A stretch of 64,000 nt of DNA from Pontivivens nitratireducens (GTDB lineage: Bacteria > Pseudomonadota > Alphaproteobacteria > Rhodobacterales > Rhodobacteraceae). Under the pieces are notes generated by a model. It searched no databases, had not been told where the DNA came from, and was given only the letters and a program-made list of their open reading frames with translations. The stretch is from positions 62,001 through 126,000 of the forward strand of contig NZ_JACJUQ010000005.1 of the NCBI RefSeq assembly GCF_014235845.1. Reading direction: 5' to 3'. The position numbers were made by a program, and so were the translations under genes. Below are positions 1-9,468 of the stretch, piece after piece (position 1 is the first letter of the stretch; every line of letters starts with the position of its first letter).

Positions 1-23
1 TCCGACACAAAGGGAGGAACCTC

Positions 24-1367
24 ATGTCGAAATCGAACTTCAGCCGTCGCGGTGTGCTCAAGACTGGCGCGGCCTTTGGCGGCGTTCTCGCAGCGCCGAC
101 ATTCTTCACGTCCGCGGCCAACGCGTTCACCAACGCGCCGGGCGCGTCTTCCGTGACATTCGGCTTCAACGTGCCGCAGTCCGGCGCCTATGCCGACGAA
201 GGTGCGGACGAACTGCGCGCATACCAACTGGCCGTGAAGCACCTGAACGGTGAGGGTGACGGCGGAATGCTCAACACCTTCTCGTCACGTGCGCTGGACG
301 GCACCGGCATTCTGGGTCGCAAGGTCGAGTATGTTACGGGCGACACGCAGACCAAATCCGACGCTGCGCGTGCCTCTGCCCGCTCGATGATTGAGCAGGA
401 CGGCGCAATCATGATCACCGGTGGTTCGTCCTCGGGCGTGGCCGTGGCGGTTCAGGGTCTGTGCCAGGAAGCTGGCGTGATCTTCATGGCGGGTCTGACC
501 CACTCGAACGACACGACCGGCAAGGACAAGAAGGCGAACGGCTTCCGTCACTTCTTCAACGCCTACATGTCTGCGGCTGCCCTGGCACCCGTGCTGTCGG
601 CCAACTATGGCAATGACCGCAAGGCATATCACCTGACGGCAGATTACACCTGGGGCTGGACGCAGGAAGAATCCATCGCGGCCGCGACCGAAAATCTGGG
701 CTGGGAGACAATCAACAAGGTGCGCACCCCGCTGGGCGCCGGCGATTTCTCGCAGTACATCACGCCGATCCTGAACTCCGGTGCCGATACGCTGATCCTG
801 AACCACTATGGCAATGACATGGTGAACTCGCTGACGCAGGCGGTTCAGTTCGGTCTGCGCGACCGTCAGGTCAACGGCAAGGACTTCCAGATCGTCGTTC
901 CCCTCTACTCCCGCCTGATGGCGCAGGGTGCGGGCGAAAACGTGAAGGGCATCTTCGGCTCCACCAACTGGCACTGGTCGCTTCAGGATGAGGCTTCGCA
1001 GGCCTTTGTGCGCGCGTTCGGTCAGGAATACGGCTTCCCGCCGTCCCAGGCTGCGCATACCTGCTACGTGCAGACGCTGCTCTATGCGGATGCTGTGCAG
1101 CGCGGTGGCGACTTCAACCCGTGCGCGGTGGCCGAAGCCCTCGAAGGGTTCGAGTTCGACGGTATGGGCAACGGGCCGACCCTGTATCGTGCCGCCGATC
1201 ACCAGTGCTTCAAGGACGTTCTGGTGGTGAAGGGCAAGGACAACCCCTCCAACCAGTTCGACCTTCTGGAAGTGGTGGATGTCACCCCGGCCGATCAGGT
1301 TACCTATGCACCCGATCACCCCATGTTCGCCGGTGGTGAGCTGGGTGAGTGCAACCCGGGCGCGTAA
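24..1367 (+). CDS. Tat-exported LIV-type ABC transporter substrate-binding protein
   Basis: Periplasmic solute receptor of a branched-chain-amino-acid-type (type I periplasmic binding fold) ABC importer, 447 residues. The N-terminus has a twin-arginine motif (SRRGVLK, residues 7-13) and a hydrophobic stretch ending near ANA at about 34, so export through Tat as a folded protein is expected. An AGGGAGGA ribosome site at 11-18 supports this start. It heads an operon with two permeases, two ATPases and acetyl-CoA synthetase. The ligand cannot be read from sequence; the synthetase suggests an organic acid rather than an amino acid, which is inference. Confidence 0.9.
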   Translation: MSKSNFSRRGVLKTGAAFGGVLAAPTFFTSAANAFTNAPGASSVTFGFNVPQSGAYADEGADELRAYQLAVKHLNGEGDGGMLNTFSSRALDGTGILGRKVEYVTGDTQTKSDAARASARSMIEQDGAIMITGGSSSGVAVAVQGLCQEAGVIFMAGLTHSNDTTGKDKKANGFRHFFNAYMSAAALAPVLSANYGNDRKAYHLTADYTWGWTQEESIAAATENLGWETINKVRTPLGAGDFSQYITPILNSGADTLILNHYGNDMVNSLTQAVQFGLRDRQVNGKDFQIVVPLYSRLMAQGAGENVKGIFGSTNWHWSLQDEASQAFVRAFGQEYGFPPSQAAHTCYVQTLLYADAVQRGGDFNPCAVAEALEGFEFDGMGNGPTLYRAADHQCFKDVLVVKGKDNPSNQFDLLEVVDVTPADQVTYAPDHPMFAGGELGECNPGA

Positions 1368-1375
1368 GCACCTTC

Positions 1376-1400
1376 GGGCCGCCTTGCCTCGGGGCGGCCC
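1376..1400 (+). other. Intercistronic GC-rich hairpin after binding-protein gene
   Basis: Perfect 8-bp stem (1376-1383 with 1393-1400) around a 9-base loop, starting 8 bases after the binding-protein stop and followed by no T-run. This suits a 3' stabiliser or partial attenuator giving more binding protein than permease, rather than a full terminator. Confidence 0.6.
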
Positions 1401-1430
1401 ATCCCCCTCATTCAACACCGGGAGCATCAG

Positions 1431-2459
1431 ATGGGCGATATCGTCCTGCAAATTCTCAATGGCCTCGACAAGGGTTCCGCATATGCGTTGATCGCCCTTG
1501 GCCTCACCCTTATTTTCGGAACGCTCGGCGTTGTGAACTTCGCCCATGGCGCATTGTTCATGCTGGGCGCATTCGTCACCGTTACGTTCACCAACCTGCT
1601 CAGCTTCGAACGCGTCACCCTGTCCGAGACGGAAACGACGGCCTGGGGATCCCCGCTGGAAATCCGCGAGCCCGTGCTTCAGGCATGGTTCGGGGATTTC
1701 GGCCTGTGGTTGATCGACTATTCGGTGCTGGTGTCAATCCTCGTCGCGATCCCGATCATGTTCATCATCGGAGTGGTGATGGAACGCGGGCTTATCAAGC
1801 ATTTCTATTCCCGCCCCCATGCGGAACAGATCCTCGTGACCTTCGGCCTTGCCATCGTGTTGCAGGAAATCGTGCGCACGTTCTATGGCGCGAACTCGAT
1901 CTCGCAATCGGCACCCGACGCGTTGCGCGGAATGATGGATTTCGGGGTCGTTCTGGGATTCGAGCCTGGCATGGTGCCCTATCCCACATGGCGTTTCGTC
2001 TATTTCTTCTTCGCGGTGGTGGTCATCGGTGGCGTCTTTGCCTTTCTGCAATTCACCACCTTCGGAATGGTCGTGCGGGCCGGCATGGCGGATCGGGAAA
2101 CCGTGGGCCTGCTGGGCATCGACATCGACAAGCGGTTCACCTTCATGTTCGGTCTGGCGGCCACGGTCGCGGGTCTGGCGGGGGTGATGTACACGCCGAT
2201 CCTGTCACCCAACTATCAACTGGGCATGGATTTCCTTGTGCTGAGCTTCATCGTGGTCGTGGTTGGGGGTATGGGTTCGCTGCCCGGCGCGGTGGCGGCG
2301 GGGTTCCTGCTGGGCATCCTGCAATCCTTCGCCTCGATGAACGAGGTAAAGGAGATCATTCCGGGCATCGACCAGATCATCATCTATCTCGTCGCCGTCA
2401 TCATTCTGCTTACCCGACCCCGGGGCCTGCTGGGCCGCGCGGGCGTGATGGAGGACTGA
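1431..2459 (+). CDS. LIV-type ABC transporter permease (LivH-like)
   Basis: Inner-membrane channel subunit, 342 residues, many hydrophobic helices. The family signature GVVNFAHGALFMLGAF lies near residues 33-48 and the EAA-like conserved loop precedes the last helices. It is longer than the usual 290-300 residues because of an extra segment at about 60-95 between the first helices. It sits 63 bases after the receptor gene, across a hairpin, and 3 bases before the second permease, so the two permeases are co-translated. Confidence 0.9.
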   Translation: MGDIVLQILNGLDKGSAYALIALGLTLIFGTLGVVNFAHGALFMLGAFVTVTFTNLLSFERVTLSETETTAWGSPLEIREPVLQAWFGDFGLWLIDYSVLVSILVAIPIMFIIGVVMERGLIKHFYSRPHAEQILVTFGLAIVLQEIVRTFYGANSISQSAPDALRGMMDFGVVLGFEPGMVPYPTWRFVYFFFAVVVIGGVFAFLQFTTFGMVVRAGMADRETVGLLGIDIDKRFTFMFGLAATVAGLAGVMYTPILSPNYQLGMDFLVLSFIVVVVGGMGSLPGAVAAGFLLGILQSFASMNEVKEIIPGIDQIIIYLVAVIILLTRPRGLLGRAGVMED

Positions 2460-2462
2460 GCC

Positions 2463-3656
2463 ATGTTCGGATCCAAGATCTCCGACACTACGACGCTGAT
2501 CCTGTTCGTGATCGTGGTCGCCTTGATTCCGCTGCTCGCGGCACCGTTGGGGGCGGGCTACCCTGCGCTGATGCAGTTCTTCGCGATTTTCGGCATCCTG
2601 GCGATCGGCTTTAACATCCTGTTCGGCCTGACCGGCTATCTCAGCTTCGGGCATGCGGCCTTTCTGGGGGTCGGTTCCTATTCGGCGGTGTGGATGTTCA
2701 AGCTGTTAAGCATGAACGTGATCCCGGCGCTGATCCTGTCAATCCTGATCGCGGGCGTGTTCGCTCTCATCATCGGGTTTGTCAGCTTGCGCCGGTCCGG
2801 TATCTACTTTTCGATCCTGACGCTGGCCTTCGCGCAGATGAGCTACAAGCTGGCCTATTCGGTGCTGACCCCGATCACCAACGGTGAAACAGGTCTGCAA
2901 CTGGCGCTGGACGATCCGCGGATTCTGGACAGTGCCCGCACCAGTGGCCAATTGCCGACGCCCAACCTGTTCGGTCTGGATATGAATGCGACGCGCGTGG
3001 TCGATGTCCTGGGTCTCGAAGTGCAGCTGAACTTTGGCTACTTCTTCTCGGCGGCGTTTCTGGTGCTGGCATTCTGGATCGCGATGCGCATCTTCCGCTC
3101 GCCCTTCGGTCTGATGCTCAAGGCGGTGAAGACCAACCAGAACCGGCTGAACTATACCGGCGTCAATACCCGGCCCTACACGCTGGCGGCGTTCGTCATC
3201 TCCGGCATGTATGCGGGTCTGGCGGGCGGATTGCTGGCCTGCATGGACCCCCTCGCCGGGGCGGAGCGCATGGTCTGGACCGCATCGGGAGAGATCGTTC
3301 TGATGACGATCCTGGGCGGTGCGGGCACCTTGCTGGGGCCGATCATCGGTGCGACCGTCATCAAGTTCGCCGAGGCCAAGCTGTCCAAGTTCAACGAGGG
3401 CGTCGTGCATGGCTGGTTCGATTTCCTGCCTGACGGGCTGGCGGACGTGCTGACATGGGTCGTGGCGAAATTCGTCGGTGATGGCTGGCACCTGACGCTG
3501 GGTCTGGTCTTCATGCTGGTCGTGACGTTCCTGCCCGGCGGTCTGGTCGAGGGCGCACGCCGCATCGGCGGTTATCTGGGGCGGCGCGGTCAGAAGGAAG
3601 ACCTCGAACAGCTCGGCTCCAACGTGCAGGGTGGCAAGACCACCGCTGCGGAATAA
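2463..3656 (+). CDS. LIV-type ABC transporter permease (LivM-like)
   Basis: Second inner-membrane channel subunit, 397 residues, with the LivM signature [18 protein letters not shown] near residues 58-75. It partners the LivH-like subunit directly upstream. The C-terminal 60 residues are hydrophilic and cytoplasmic. There are 12 bases to the ATPase gene, with a GGGAGAGGGAC ribosome site. Assignment to family is firm; substrate is unknown. Confidence 0.9.
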   Translation: MFGSKISDTTTLILFVIVVALIPLLAAPLGAGYPALMQFFAIFGILAIGFNILFGLTGYLSFGHAAFLGVGSYSAVWMFKLLSMNVIPALILSILIAGVFALIIGFVSLRRSGIYFSILTLAFAQMSYKLAYSVLTPITNGETGLQLALDDPRILDSARTSGQLPTPNLFGLDMNATRVVDVLGLEVQLNFGYFFSAAFLVLAFWIAMRIFRSPFGLMLKAVKTNQNRLNYTGVNTRPYTLAAFVISGMYAGLAGGLLACMDPLAGAERMVWTASGEIVLMTILGGAGTLLGPIIGATVIKFAEAKLSKFNEGVVHGWFDFLPDGLADVLTWVVAKFVGDGWHLTLGLVFMLVVTFLPGGLVEGARRIGGYLGRRGQKEDLEQLGSNVQGGKTTAAE

Positions 3657-3668
3657 GGGAGAGGGACG

Positions 3669-4427
3669 ATGGGTATTCTCGAAGTCCAGAACGTAAACAA
3701 GCGCTTCGGCGGTTTGCAGGCGCTCGACGATGTCAACTTGAATGTTGAGGAAAACACGGTCCACGCCATCATCGGACCGAACGGCGCGGGCAAGTCCACG
3801 CTGCTCAACTGCTTCGTCGGGCGGCTGACGCCCGACACCGGCACCGTGATGTTCGACGGGCAGAGCCTGATCGGGCGCAAACCGCACGAGATCAACCAGA
3901 TGGGCGTCAGCCGCGTTTTTCAGACGCCCGAGATCTTCACCGATCTGACCATTCTGGAAAACGTGATGATCCCGTCCTTTGCCAAGCGTGACGGGGCGTT
4001 CAAACTGTCCCCCTTCGCGGCGGTGAAGGCCGAAAGTGCCATTCGCGATCATGCCGAGGATATGCTGGGTCAGGTCGGAATGCTGGAAAAGCGTCATATG
4101 GTGGCCTCCGCCATGTCTCGCGGTGACAAGCGGCGGCTGGAGATGGCGATGTGCCTGGCGCAAAGCCCCAAGCTGCTGCTGCTGGATGAGCCGACGGCCG
4201 GCATGGCGCGCGCGGACACGAACGCGACGATCGACCTGCTCAAGCAGATCGCAGACAGCCGTCCGATCACCTTCGTGGTCATCGAGCACGACATGCACGT
4301 CGTGTTCTCTCTCGCCGATCGGATTAGCGTGCTCGCACAGGGTCACGTGATCGTCGAGGACCACCCGAGCAACATCAAGGGCAACCCCAAGGTGCGCGAA
4401 GCGTATCTGGGCGACGCGCACGAGTGA
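3669..4427 (+). CDS. LIV-type ABC transporter ATPase (LivG-like)
   Basis: Cytoplasmic ATPase, 252 residues. Walker A GPNGAGKS is at 36-43, Walker B LLLLDEPTAGM is present, and the switch histidine lies in VIEHDM. The ABC signature is unusual: MSRGDKRRLEMA stands where LivG proteins normally have L-S-Y/H-G-Q/E-x-R, so only the glycine and basic pair are kept. LivG subunits tolerate variation here, so activity is still likely. Confidence 0.9.
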   Translation: MGILEVQNVNKRFGGLQALDDVNLNVEENTVHAIIGPNGAGKSTLLNCFVGRLTPDTGTVMFDGQSLIGRKPHEINQMGVSRVFQTPEIFTDLTILENVMIPSFAKRDGAFKLSPFAAVKAESAIRDHAEDMLGQVGMLEKRHMVASAMSRGDKRRLEMAMCLAQSPKLLLLDEPTAGMARADTNATIDLLKQIADSRPITFVVIEHDMHVVFSLADRISVLAQGHVIVEDHPSNIKGNPKVREAYLGDAHE

Positions 4428-4436
4428 GGACGAAAC

Positions 4437-5186
4437 ATGACTGAAACTTCTACTCTGAGAGCGCCTGAGCATCCTTCCTCGCCTGCCTATTTCTCCTGCG
4501 TCGACATGCACGCCTATTATGGTGAAAGCTACATCGTGCAGGGCATCAGCATGAACATCCGGGAGGGCGAGATCCTCGCCCTGCTCGGGCGGAACGGCGC
4601 GGGAAAGACCTCCACGCTCAGGGCCATTGCGCGGGCGGGCTCACCTATGGTCACGCATGGCGAAATCTGGCTGGATCACCAGCCTCTCCATGAGATGAGC
4701 GCGCATGAGGCCGCACGTGCCGGCGTGGCACTGGTGCCCGAGGATCGCCGCATCATTCAGGGCCTGACCGTCGAGGAAAACCTGCAACTGGCCCAGATCG
4801 CCCCGCCCAAGGGCTGGTCCATCGAGCGTATCTACGAGTTGTTCCCCCGTCTGGGTGAGCGGCGCAAGCAGGAGGGTGTCACCCTGTCGGGCGGTGAGCA
4901 GCAGATGCTGGCCATCGGTCGCGCCCTGGCCCGTGACATCAAGTTGCTGTTGCTGGACGAACCTTATGAGGGACTGGCCCCCGTGATCGTCCACGAAATC
5001 GAGCGCACATTGCGTGAAATTCGCAGTCTGGGCATCACCACGGTCATTGTGGAACAAAATGCAGTGGCGGCGCTGAAGCTGGCAGACCGGGCGATAATCC
5101 TCGATACCGGTACTGTTGTCTATGATGACACGGCCCAGCACCTGCTGGATAACAAGGACATGCGTGAGCAATACCTCGCCATTTGA
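4437..5186 (+). CDS. LIV-type ABC transporter ATPase (LivF-like)
   Basis: Second ATPase of the importer, 249 residues, with Walker A GRNGAGKT, canonical signature LSGGEQQMLAIGRAL, Walker B LLLDEPYEGLAP and the LivF-typical VEQN in place of a switch histidine. About 15 N-terminal residues precede the first strand. It starts 9 bases after the LivG-like gene and ends 54 bases before acetyl-CoA synthetase with no terminator between them. Confidence 0.9.
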   Translation: MTETSTLRAPEHPSSPAYFSCVDMHAYYGESYIVQGISMNIREGEILALLGRNGAGKTSTLRAIARAGSPMVTHGEIWLDHQPLHEMSAHEAARAGVALVPEDRRIIQGLTVEENLQLAQIAPPKGWSIERIYELFPRLGERRKQEGVTLSGGEQQMLAIGRALARDIKLLLLDEPYEGLAPVIVHEIERTLREIRSLGITTVIVEQNAVAALKLADRAIILDTGTVVYDDTAQHLLDNKDMREQYLAI

Positions 5187-5240
5187 CCTGCATCGCTTCG
5201 GCCCTGTCCCGAAGCGCAAGAAAAGTTCTGGAGGGATCCG

Positions 5241-7184
5241 ATGAAGGATATCTACGAACCTGCCGCCGATCTGATCGCAAATGCGCATATCGATGCCGCG
5301 GGATACAAGGAAAAATACGCCGCGTCCGTTGCCGATCCGGAGGCGTTCTGGGCCGAGGAGGCAAAGCGCCTCGACTGGATCAAGGCTCCGACGAAAATCA
5401 AGAACACGACCTTCGCCTACCCGGATGTCTCGATCAAATGGTTCGAGGACGGCGAATTGAACGTTGCCGCGAACTGCATCGACCGGCACCTGGAAACCCG
5501 CCCGGATCAGACCGCGATCATCTGGGAGCCCGACGACCCGCAGGAGGACGCGCAGCATATCACCTATCGTGATCTGCACGCGAATGTCTGTCGGATGGCC
5601 AATGTGCTCAAGGATCTGGGCGTGGGCAAGGGCGACCGCGTCATCCTCTACATGCCGATGATACCGCAGGCGGCCTATGCGATGCTGGCCTGCGCGCGGA
5701 TCGGCGCGATCCACTCCGTCGTGTTCGCCGGGTTCTCATCCGACGCGCTGGCAAACCGGATCAACGGATCGCAGGCGAAGGTGGTCATCACCTCTGACGG
5801 GGCGCCGCGCGGCGGCAAGGCCACGAACCTCAAGGACAACGTCAACCAGGCGCTGCTGCATTGCGATGACAGCGTGCAATGTCTGGTGGTCAAGCGGACG
5901 GGCCAGCAGATCGCCTGGCGGTCCGAGAACGACATCTGGCTGCATGAGGCCGAGGCGTCCGTCGCGGACACCTGCGCGCCGGAACCGATGAACGCGGAGG
6001 ATCCGCTGTTCATCCTCTACACCTCCGGCTCCACCGGGATGCCCAAGGGGGTCGTGCACACGACGGGCGGCTATCTGCTCTACGCCGCGATGACGCATCA
6101 GTATACGTTCGACTATCACGATGGCGACGTGTTCTGGTGCACCGCCGATGTCGGCTGGGTCACAGGGCACAGCTATATCGTCTACGGTCCTCTGGCGAAC
6201 GGGGCGACCACCGTGATGTTCGAGGGCGTGCCGACCTGGCCGGACGCCTCGCGCTTCTGGCAGGTTTGCGAAAAGCACAAGGTCACGCAGTTCTACACCG
6301 CCCCGACCGCGATCCGTGCGCTGATGGGCAAGGGCGCGAAGTGGGTCGAGGGCTGCGATCTGTCATCGGTCCGTATTCTGGGCACCGTGGGGGAGCCGAT
6401 CAATCCCGAGGCCTGGACCTGGTACAACGATGTCGTGGGCAAGGGGAAATGCCCCATCGTCGACACGTGGTGGCAGACGGAGACCGGCGGCCACCTGATC
6501 ACGCCGCTGCCGGGCGCTATTCCCACGAAACCGGGTTCTGCCACGGTGCCGTTCTTCGGCGTGCAGCCCGAGGTCCTAGATGCTGCGACCGGTGAGATCC
6601 AGACGCAGACGGAGGCCGAGGGCGTGCTGGTCATCAAGGACAGCTGGCCCGGCCAGATGCGCACCGTCTGGGGTGACCACAACCGGTTCGTGAAGACCTA
6701 TTTCGCAGACTACAAGGGCTACTATTTCTCGGGCGATGGCTGTCGCCGCGATGCGGATGGCTACTACTGGATCACGGGCCGCGTGGACGATGTCATCAAC
6801 GTCTCCGGTCACCGGATGGGCACGGCGGAGGTTGAAAGCGCTCTCGTCGCGCATTCCGCCGTATCCGAGGCTGCGGTCGTCGGATTCCCGCATGAGATCA
6901 AGGGGCAGGGCATCTATTGCTATGTCACCCTGATGGACGGGCGTGAGCCATCGGACGAGTTGCGGGCCGAGTTGCAGAACCACGTACGTGCCGAGATCGG
7001 CCCGATTGCCAAGCCTGATGTGATCCAGTGGGCGCCGGGCCTGCCCAAGACGCGGTCCGGCAAGATCATGCGCCGCATCCTGCGCAAGATCGCTGAAAAC
7101 GACTATGGTGCGCTGGGCGACACATCCACCTTGGCCGACCCATCGGTCGTGGATGATCTGATCGCGAACCGGGCCGACGGCTGA
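5241..7184 (+). CDS. acs: Acetyl-CoA synthetase (AMP-forming)
   Basis: Activates acetate with ATP and CoA through an acetyl-adenylate; cytoplasmic, 647 residues, the usual Acs length. Visible motifs are the P-loop [15 protein letters not shown], the [10 protein letters not shown] pocket, WWQTETGG, the hinge region [13 protein letters not shown] and the C-terminal catalytic lysine in [13 protein letters not shown], which is the acetylation-controlled lysine in this family. A GGAGG ribosome site lies 7 bases before ATG. Being last in the LIV-type transport operon suggests it activates the imported acid; propionate or another short acid is possible. Confidence 0.93.
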   Translation: MKDIYEPAADLIANAHIDAAGYKEKYAASVADPEAFWAEEAKRLDWIKAPTKIKNTTFAYPDVSIKWFEDGELNVAANCIDRHLETRPDQTAIIWEPDDPQEDAQHITYRDLHANVCRMANVLKDLGVGKGDRVILYMPMIPQAAYAMLACARIGAIHSVVFAGFSSDALANRINGSQAKVVITSDGAPRGGKATNLKDNVNQALLHCDDSVQCLVVKRTGQQIAWRSENDIWLHEAEASVADTCAPEPMNAEDPLFILYTSGSTGMPKGVVHTTGGYLLYAAMTHQYTFDYHDGDVFWCTADVGWVTGHSYIVYGPLANGATTVMFEGVPTWPDASRFWQVCEKHKVTQFYTAPTAIRALMGKGAKWVEGCDLSSVRILGTVGEPINPEAWTWYNDVVGKGKCPIVDTWWQTETGGHLITPLPGAIPTKPGSATVPFFGVQPEVLDAATGEIQTQTEAEGVLVIKDSWPGQMRTVWGDHNRFVKTYFADYKGYYFSGDGCRRDADGYYWITGRVDDVINVSGHRMGTAEVESALVAHSAVSEAAVVGFPHEIKGQGIYCYVTLMDGREPSDELRAELQNHVRAEIGPIAKPDVIQWAPGLPKTRSGKIMRRILRKIAENDYGALGDTSTLADPSVVDDLIANRADG

Positions 7185-7200
7185 CATTCTGATATATCGA

Positions 7201-7223
7201 AGGGGCGCTGCGGCGCCCCTTTT
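7201..7223 (+). terminator. Rho-independent terminator of the transporter-acs operon
   Basis: A 7-bp GC stem (7202-7208 with 7213-7219), 4-base loop and TTTT run, 17 bases after the acs stop codon. Confidence 0.85.
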
Positions 7224-7319
7224 CGTTTGGAGGATAATTTTTGATTTCCGCGGGACAGTCGGTGCTTTCGCCTTATCCTGTACGGTGATTTCCACGCCCA
7301 ACAATTTCGGGAGCGTTCC

Positions 7320-7589
7320 ATGCGCCAGTTTCTCATTCTTCCCGCACTCCTCCTCGCCGCATGTGCACCGCCGCCGCCGGTGGAGCCTGAGGTCGTGGTC
7401 TCCACCTGCGATCCTGCCGGATACGATGAGTTCATTGGGCAGAACGAGGAGATTTTCGCACGCTCGACATTCCCCGCACCCATGCGGATCATCCGTCCGG
7501 GGCAGTCCGTGACGATGGATTTCAATCCGGAGCGGCTGAACTTCACCCTCGATGACAGCGGCACCATCGTGCAGGTCTATTGCGGCTGA
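7320..7589 (+). CDS. Small I78-family peptidase-inhibitor-like lipoprotein
   Basis: An 89-residue exported protein with a lipobox LAAC (cysteine 15) after a short hydrophobic leader, then a proline-rich linker. The remainder matches the potato-inhibitor-like I78 pattern: RIIRPGQSVTMDFNPERLN, then a D-S-G-x-I turn and a terminal VYCG, with the two later cysteines placed to form a disulfide. Predicted role is inhibition of serine proteases at the membrane or in the periplasm. It stands alone between a terminator and a convergent gene. Confidence 0.75.
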   Translation: MRQFLILPALLLAACAPPPPVEPEVVVSTCDPAGYDEFIGQNEEIFARSTFPAPMRIIRPGQSVTMDFNPERLNFTLDDSGTIVQVYCG

Positions 7590-7615
7590 TCGGGGCGACA
7601 ACGAGACCGGCATTT

Positions 7616-7646
7616 GATCGGGGCGCGCCCGCGCGCGCCCCGGATC
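7616..7646. terminator. Bidirectional terminator-like hairpin
   Basis: A 9-bp GC stem (7620-7628 with 7633-7641) extended by GATC/GATC around a one-base bulge, lying between the convergent lipoprotein and SDR genes, with a short TTT on the right and AAAT on the left. Confidence 0.6.
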
Positions 7647-7652
7647 GTTTGG

Positions 7653-8573
7653 TCAGACCGGATCCCAGCAGAAGATGTCGCCCGATACGTCGAGCGGCTG
7701 GAAACTGGACCGCAGAGCCGGAATGGCCCGATCGCGCACAGTTTCGATATCCCAGCCGTCCCCGCTATGGACGGAGCGCACCGGACGCGGTTGCGACATC
7801 AGGAATATCTCGTTGTGACGCACGGCGAAAATTTGTCCGGTGATGTCTGCCCCCGCATCCGAGGCCAGATGCAGGGCTAGGGGGGCGATTTTCTCCGGCA
7901 CCATTTCCTTCATCCGGTTGACGCGCTCCTCCTGCTCGGGGCTGTCCACCTTGATCGAGGAGGTCATGCGGCTCCACGCGAAGGGGGCGATGCAGTTCGA
8001 CCGGACGTTCCAGCGCTTGAGGTCCAGCGCGATGGATTTCGACAGCGCGGCTATCCCCAGCTTGGCAGCGGAATAGTTTGCCTGCGCCAGATTGCCGATC
8101 AGGCCGGAGGTCGAGGTCATGTGGATCAGGCTGCCGCTTTCCTGCTGACGAAACACGTCGGCTGCGGCGCGGCTGGTGTTGAACGCACCGTAGAGGTGGA
8201 CCTTAACCACGGCATCGAAATCCTCGTAGGTCATCTTGTGAAAGAAGCAGTCGCGCAGAATGCCGGCGTTGTTGATGACGGCGTCCAGCCTGCCAAAGCT
8301 GTCGGTCGCCTGCGTGACCATTGCCTTCGCGCCATCCGGCTCCGCCACACTGTCGCCGTTGGCAACGGCCTTTCCGCCCAGCTTCTCGATCTGGGCGACC
8401 ACGGTTTCGGCGGCTTCGCTCGACTCGCGCTTGCCGTCCAAAGATGCGCCGAGGTCATTGACCACGACACTGGCGCCGGCCTTCGCGGCCTGAATGGCAA
8501 GGGCGCGGCCGATGCCGCCGCCTGCTCCGGTTACCAGGATGACTTTTCCATCAAGGGGGAGTTGTTCCGACAT
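7653..8573 (-). CDS. SDR-family (3-hydroxyacyl-CoA dehydrogenase-like) oxidoreductase
   Basis: NAD(P)-dependent short-chain dehydrogenase, 306 residues. Cofactor motif TGAGGGIG is at 15-22, NNAG at 101-104 and the catalytic YSAAK with Tyr167 and Lys171. The VVNDLGASLDG stretch after the first Rossmann unit and the 60-residue C-terminal tail resemble the dehydrogenase part of peroxisomal multifunctional enzyme 2, so a 3-hydroxyacyl-CoA substrate is likely. Start chosen at 8573 because CGGAGGAT lies just upstream; an earlier in-frame start at 8624 would overlap the IclR gene. It is co-directional with and downstream of that regulator. Confidence 0.85.
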   Translation of the reverse strand: MSEQLPLDGKVILVTGAGGGIGRALAIQAAKAGASVVVNDLGASLDGKRESSEAAETVVAQIEKLGGKAVANGDSVAEPDGAKAMVTQATDSFGRLDAVINNAGILRDCFFHKMTYEDFDAVVKVHLYGAFNTSRAAADVFRQQESGSLIHMTSTSGLIGNLAQANYSAAKLGIAALSKSIALDLKRWNVRSNCIAPFAWSRMTSSIKVDSPEQEERVNRMKEMVPEKIAPLALHLASDAGADITGQIFAVRHNEIFLMSQPRPVRSVHSGDGWDIETVRDRAIPALRSSFQPLDVSGDIFCWDPV

Positions 8574-8601
8574 GTATCCTCCGTCTGTTTGAAGTTTGAA
8601 A

Positions 8602-9375
8602 TCACGGTTCGGTCTTTCGGCCAAAGACCCCGCGTTCGATCTGTTCGGCCGCCGTCTTCAGCGATGAGGCCACAGCGGCGAGGCTATCCGCGCCCTGCTG
8701 ACCGGCGATGGTGATACTGCTCATACCGATGCGAGGTGTCCCCTCGGCATCGCAGGCGAGCGTGGCGACAATTTCGAGCCCGCGAAAAAGGTTGCGATCA
8801 TAGGCGTGCCCGGTTTCACGCGCCGTCTGCACGTCCTGCCAATAGCTCTCGAATCCCGGCGCATCCTGCCAGCGCACGGTGTCATACCCTGTACGGGTCT
8901 GCTGCTCCGTCAGGTTCATCGCCGCGGCATAGACCCGCCCGATGGCACCGCCGAAAACAGGCAGTCGGCTGTTGCGAGAGATGACGGCCTGCACGATCCG
9001 CTCCGCCGTGAAGCGGTCGATCAGTACGATCCGGTCGTTTTGCGTGATCTGCCACAGGGCGATCATCACCTGATGCTCCTGCGCAATCTCGTTCATCAAG
9101 GGACGTATCAGGTGGGTCGGATTTGCGCCGAGCAGGGGGGCCGCGAATTCCATGATGCCCATTCCCAGCAGGTAGTTCTTGGACAGCGGATCGAAACTGA
9201 CCAGCCCTTCGTGGGTCAGCGTGCGCAGGATGTTGAATGCCGACGATACGTTCAGACCTGTCTCGCGCGCAATCTGGGTCGCGCCCATGGGCCGCCCCTG
9301 GGACGCCAGCAGCCGCAGGATCACCGTTGCGTTCTGCACCGCAGGAACAAATTTTTGACGAAGGTGATCGGACAT
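8602..9375 (-). CDS. IclR-family transcriptional regulator
   Basis: A 257-residue regulator with an N-terminal winged helix (about 10-70, containing MGATQIARETGLNVSSAFNILRTL) and a C-terminal IclR effector domain. It is transcribed away from the acyl-CoA dehydrogenase operon and 28 bases upstream of the SDR, so it probably controls both sides through the shared 93-base gap. The effector is likely an acyl-CoA or aromatic/branched acid; this is inference from the neighbours. Confidence 0.9.
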   Translation of the reverse strand: MSDHLRQKFVPAVQNATVILRLLASQGRPMGATQIARETGLNVSSAFNILRTLTHEGLVSFDPLSKNYLLGMGIMEFAAPLLGANPTHLIRPLMNEIAQEHQVMIALWQITQNDRIVLIDRFTAERIVQAVISRNSRLPVFGGAIGRVYAAAMNLTEQQTRTGYDTVRWQDAPGFESYWQDVQTARETGHAYDRNLFRGLEIVATLACDAEGTPRIGMSSITIAGQQGADSLAAVASSLKTAAEQIERGVFGRKTEP

Positions 9376-9397
9376 GATATTTCCCTTATGGAATAAT

Positions 9398-9413
9398 ATT
9401 CAGTATACAGAAT
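9398..9413. promoter_or_regulatory. Candidate IclR operator
   Basis: A 16-base near-perfect palindrome (ATTCAGTATACAGAAT, one mismatched pair) preceded by GAATAATATTC at 9391-9401, itself a palindrome. Both sit in an AT-rich gap between divergent iclR-type and acyl-CoA dehydrogenase genes, where a divergent operator is expected. Confidence 0.55.
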
Positions 9414-9468
9414 TTCATTGATACGACAAGAGGTGCGTACTCCGCGCCTCGGAGGAGGAGAGCCAAAA

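Noticed and set aside
2739-4511. Long open frame on the minus strand (also 285-1547, 12639-14294 and 61434-63347)
   Set aside because: These lie exactly opposite well-recognised genes, have low-complexity His/Arg/Gln-rich translations and no ribosome sites; they are by-products of the high GC third codon position.
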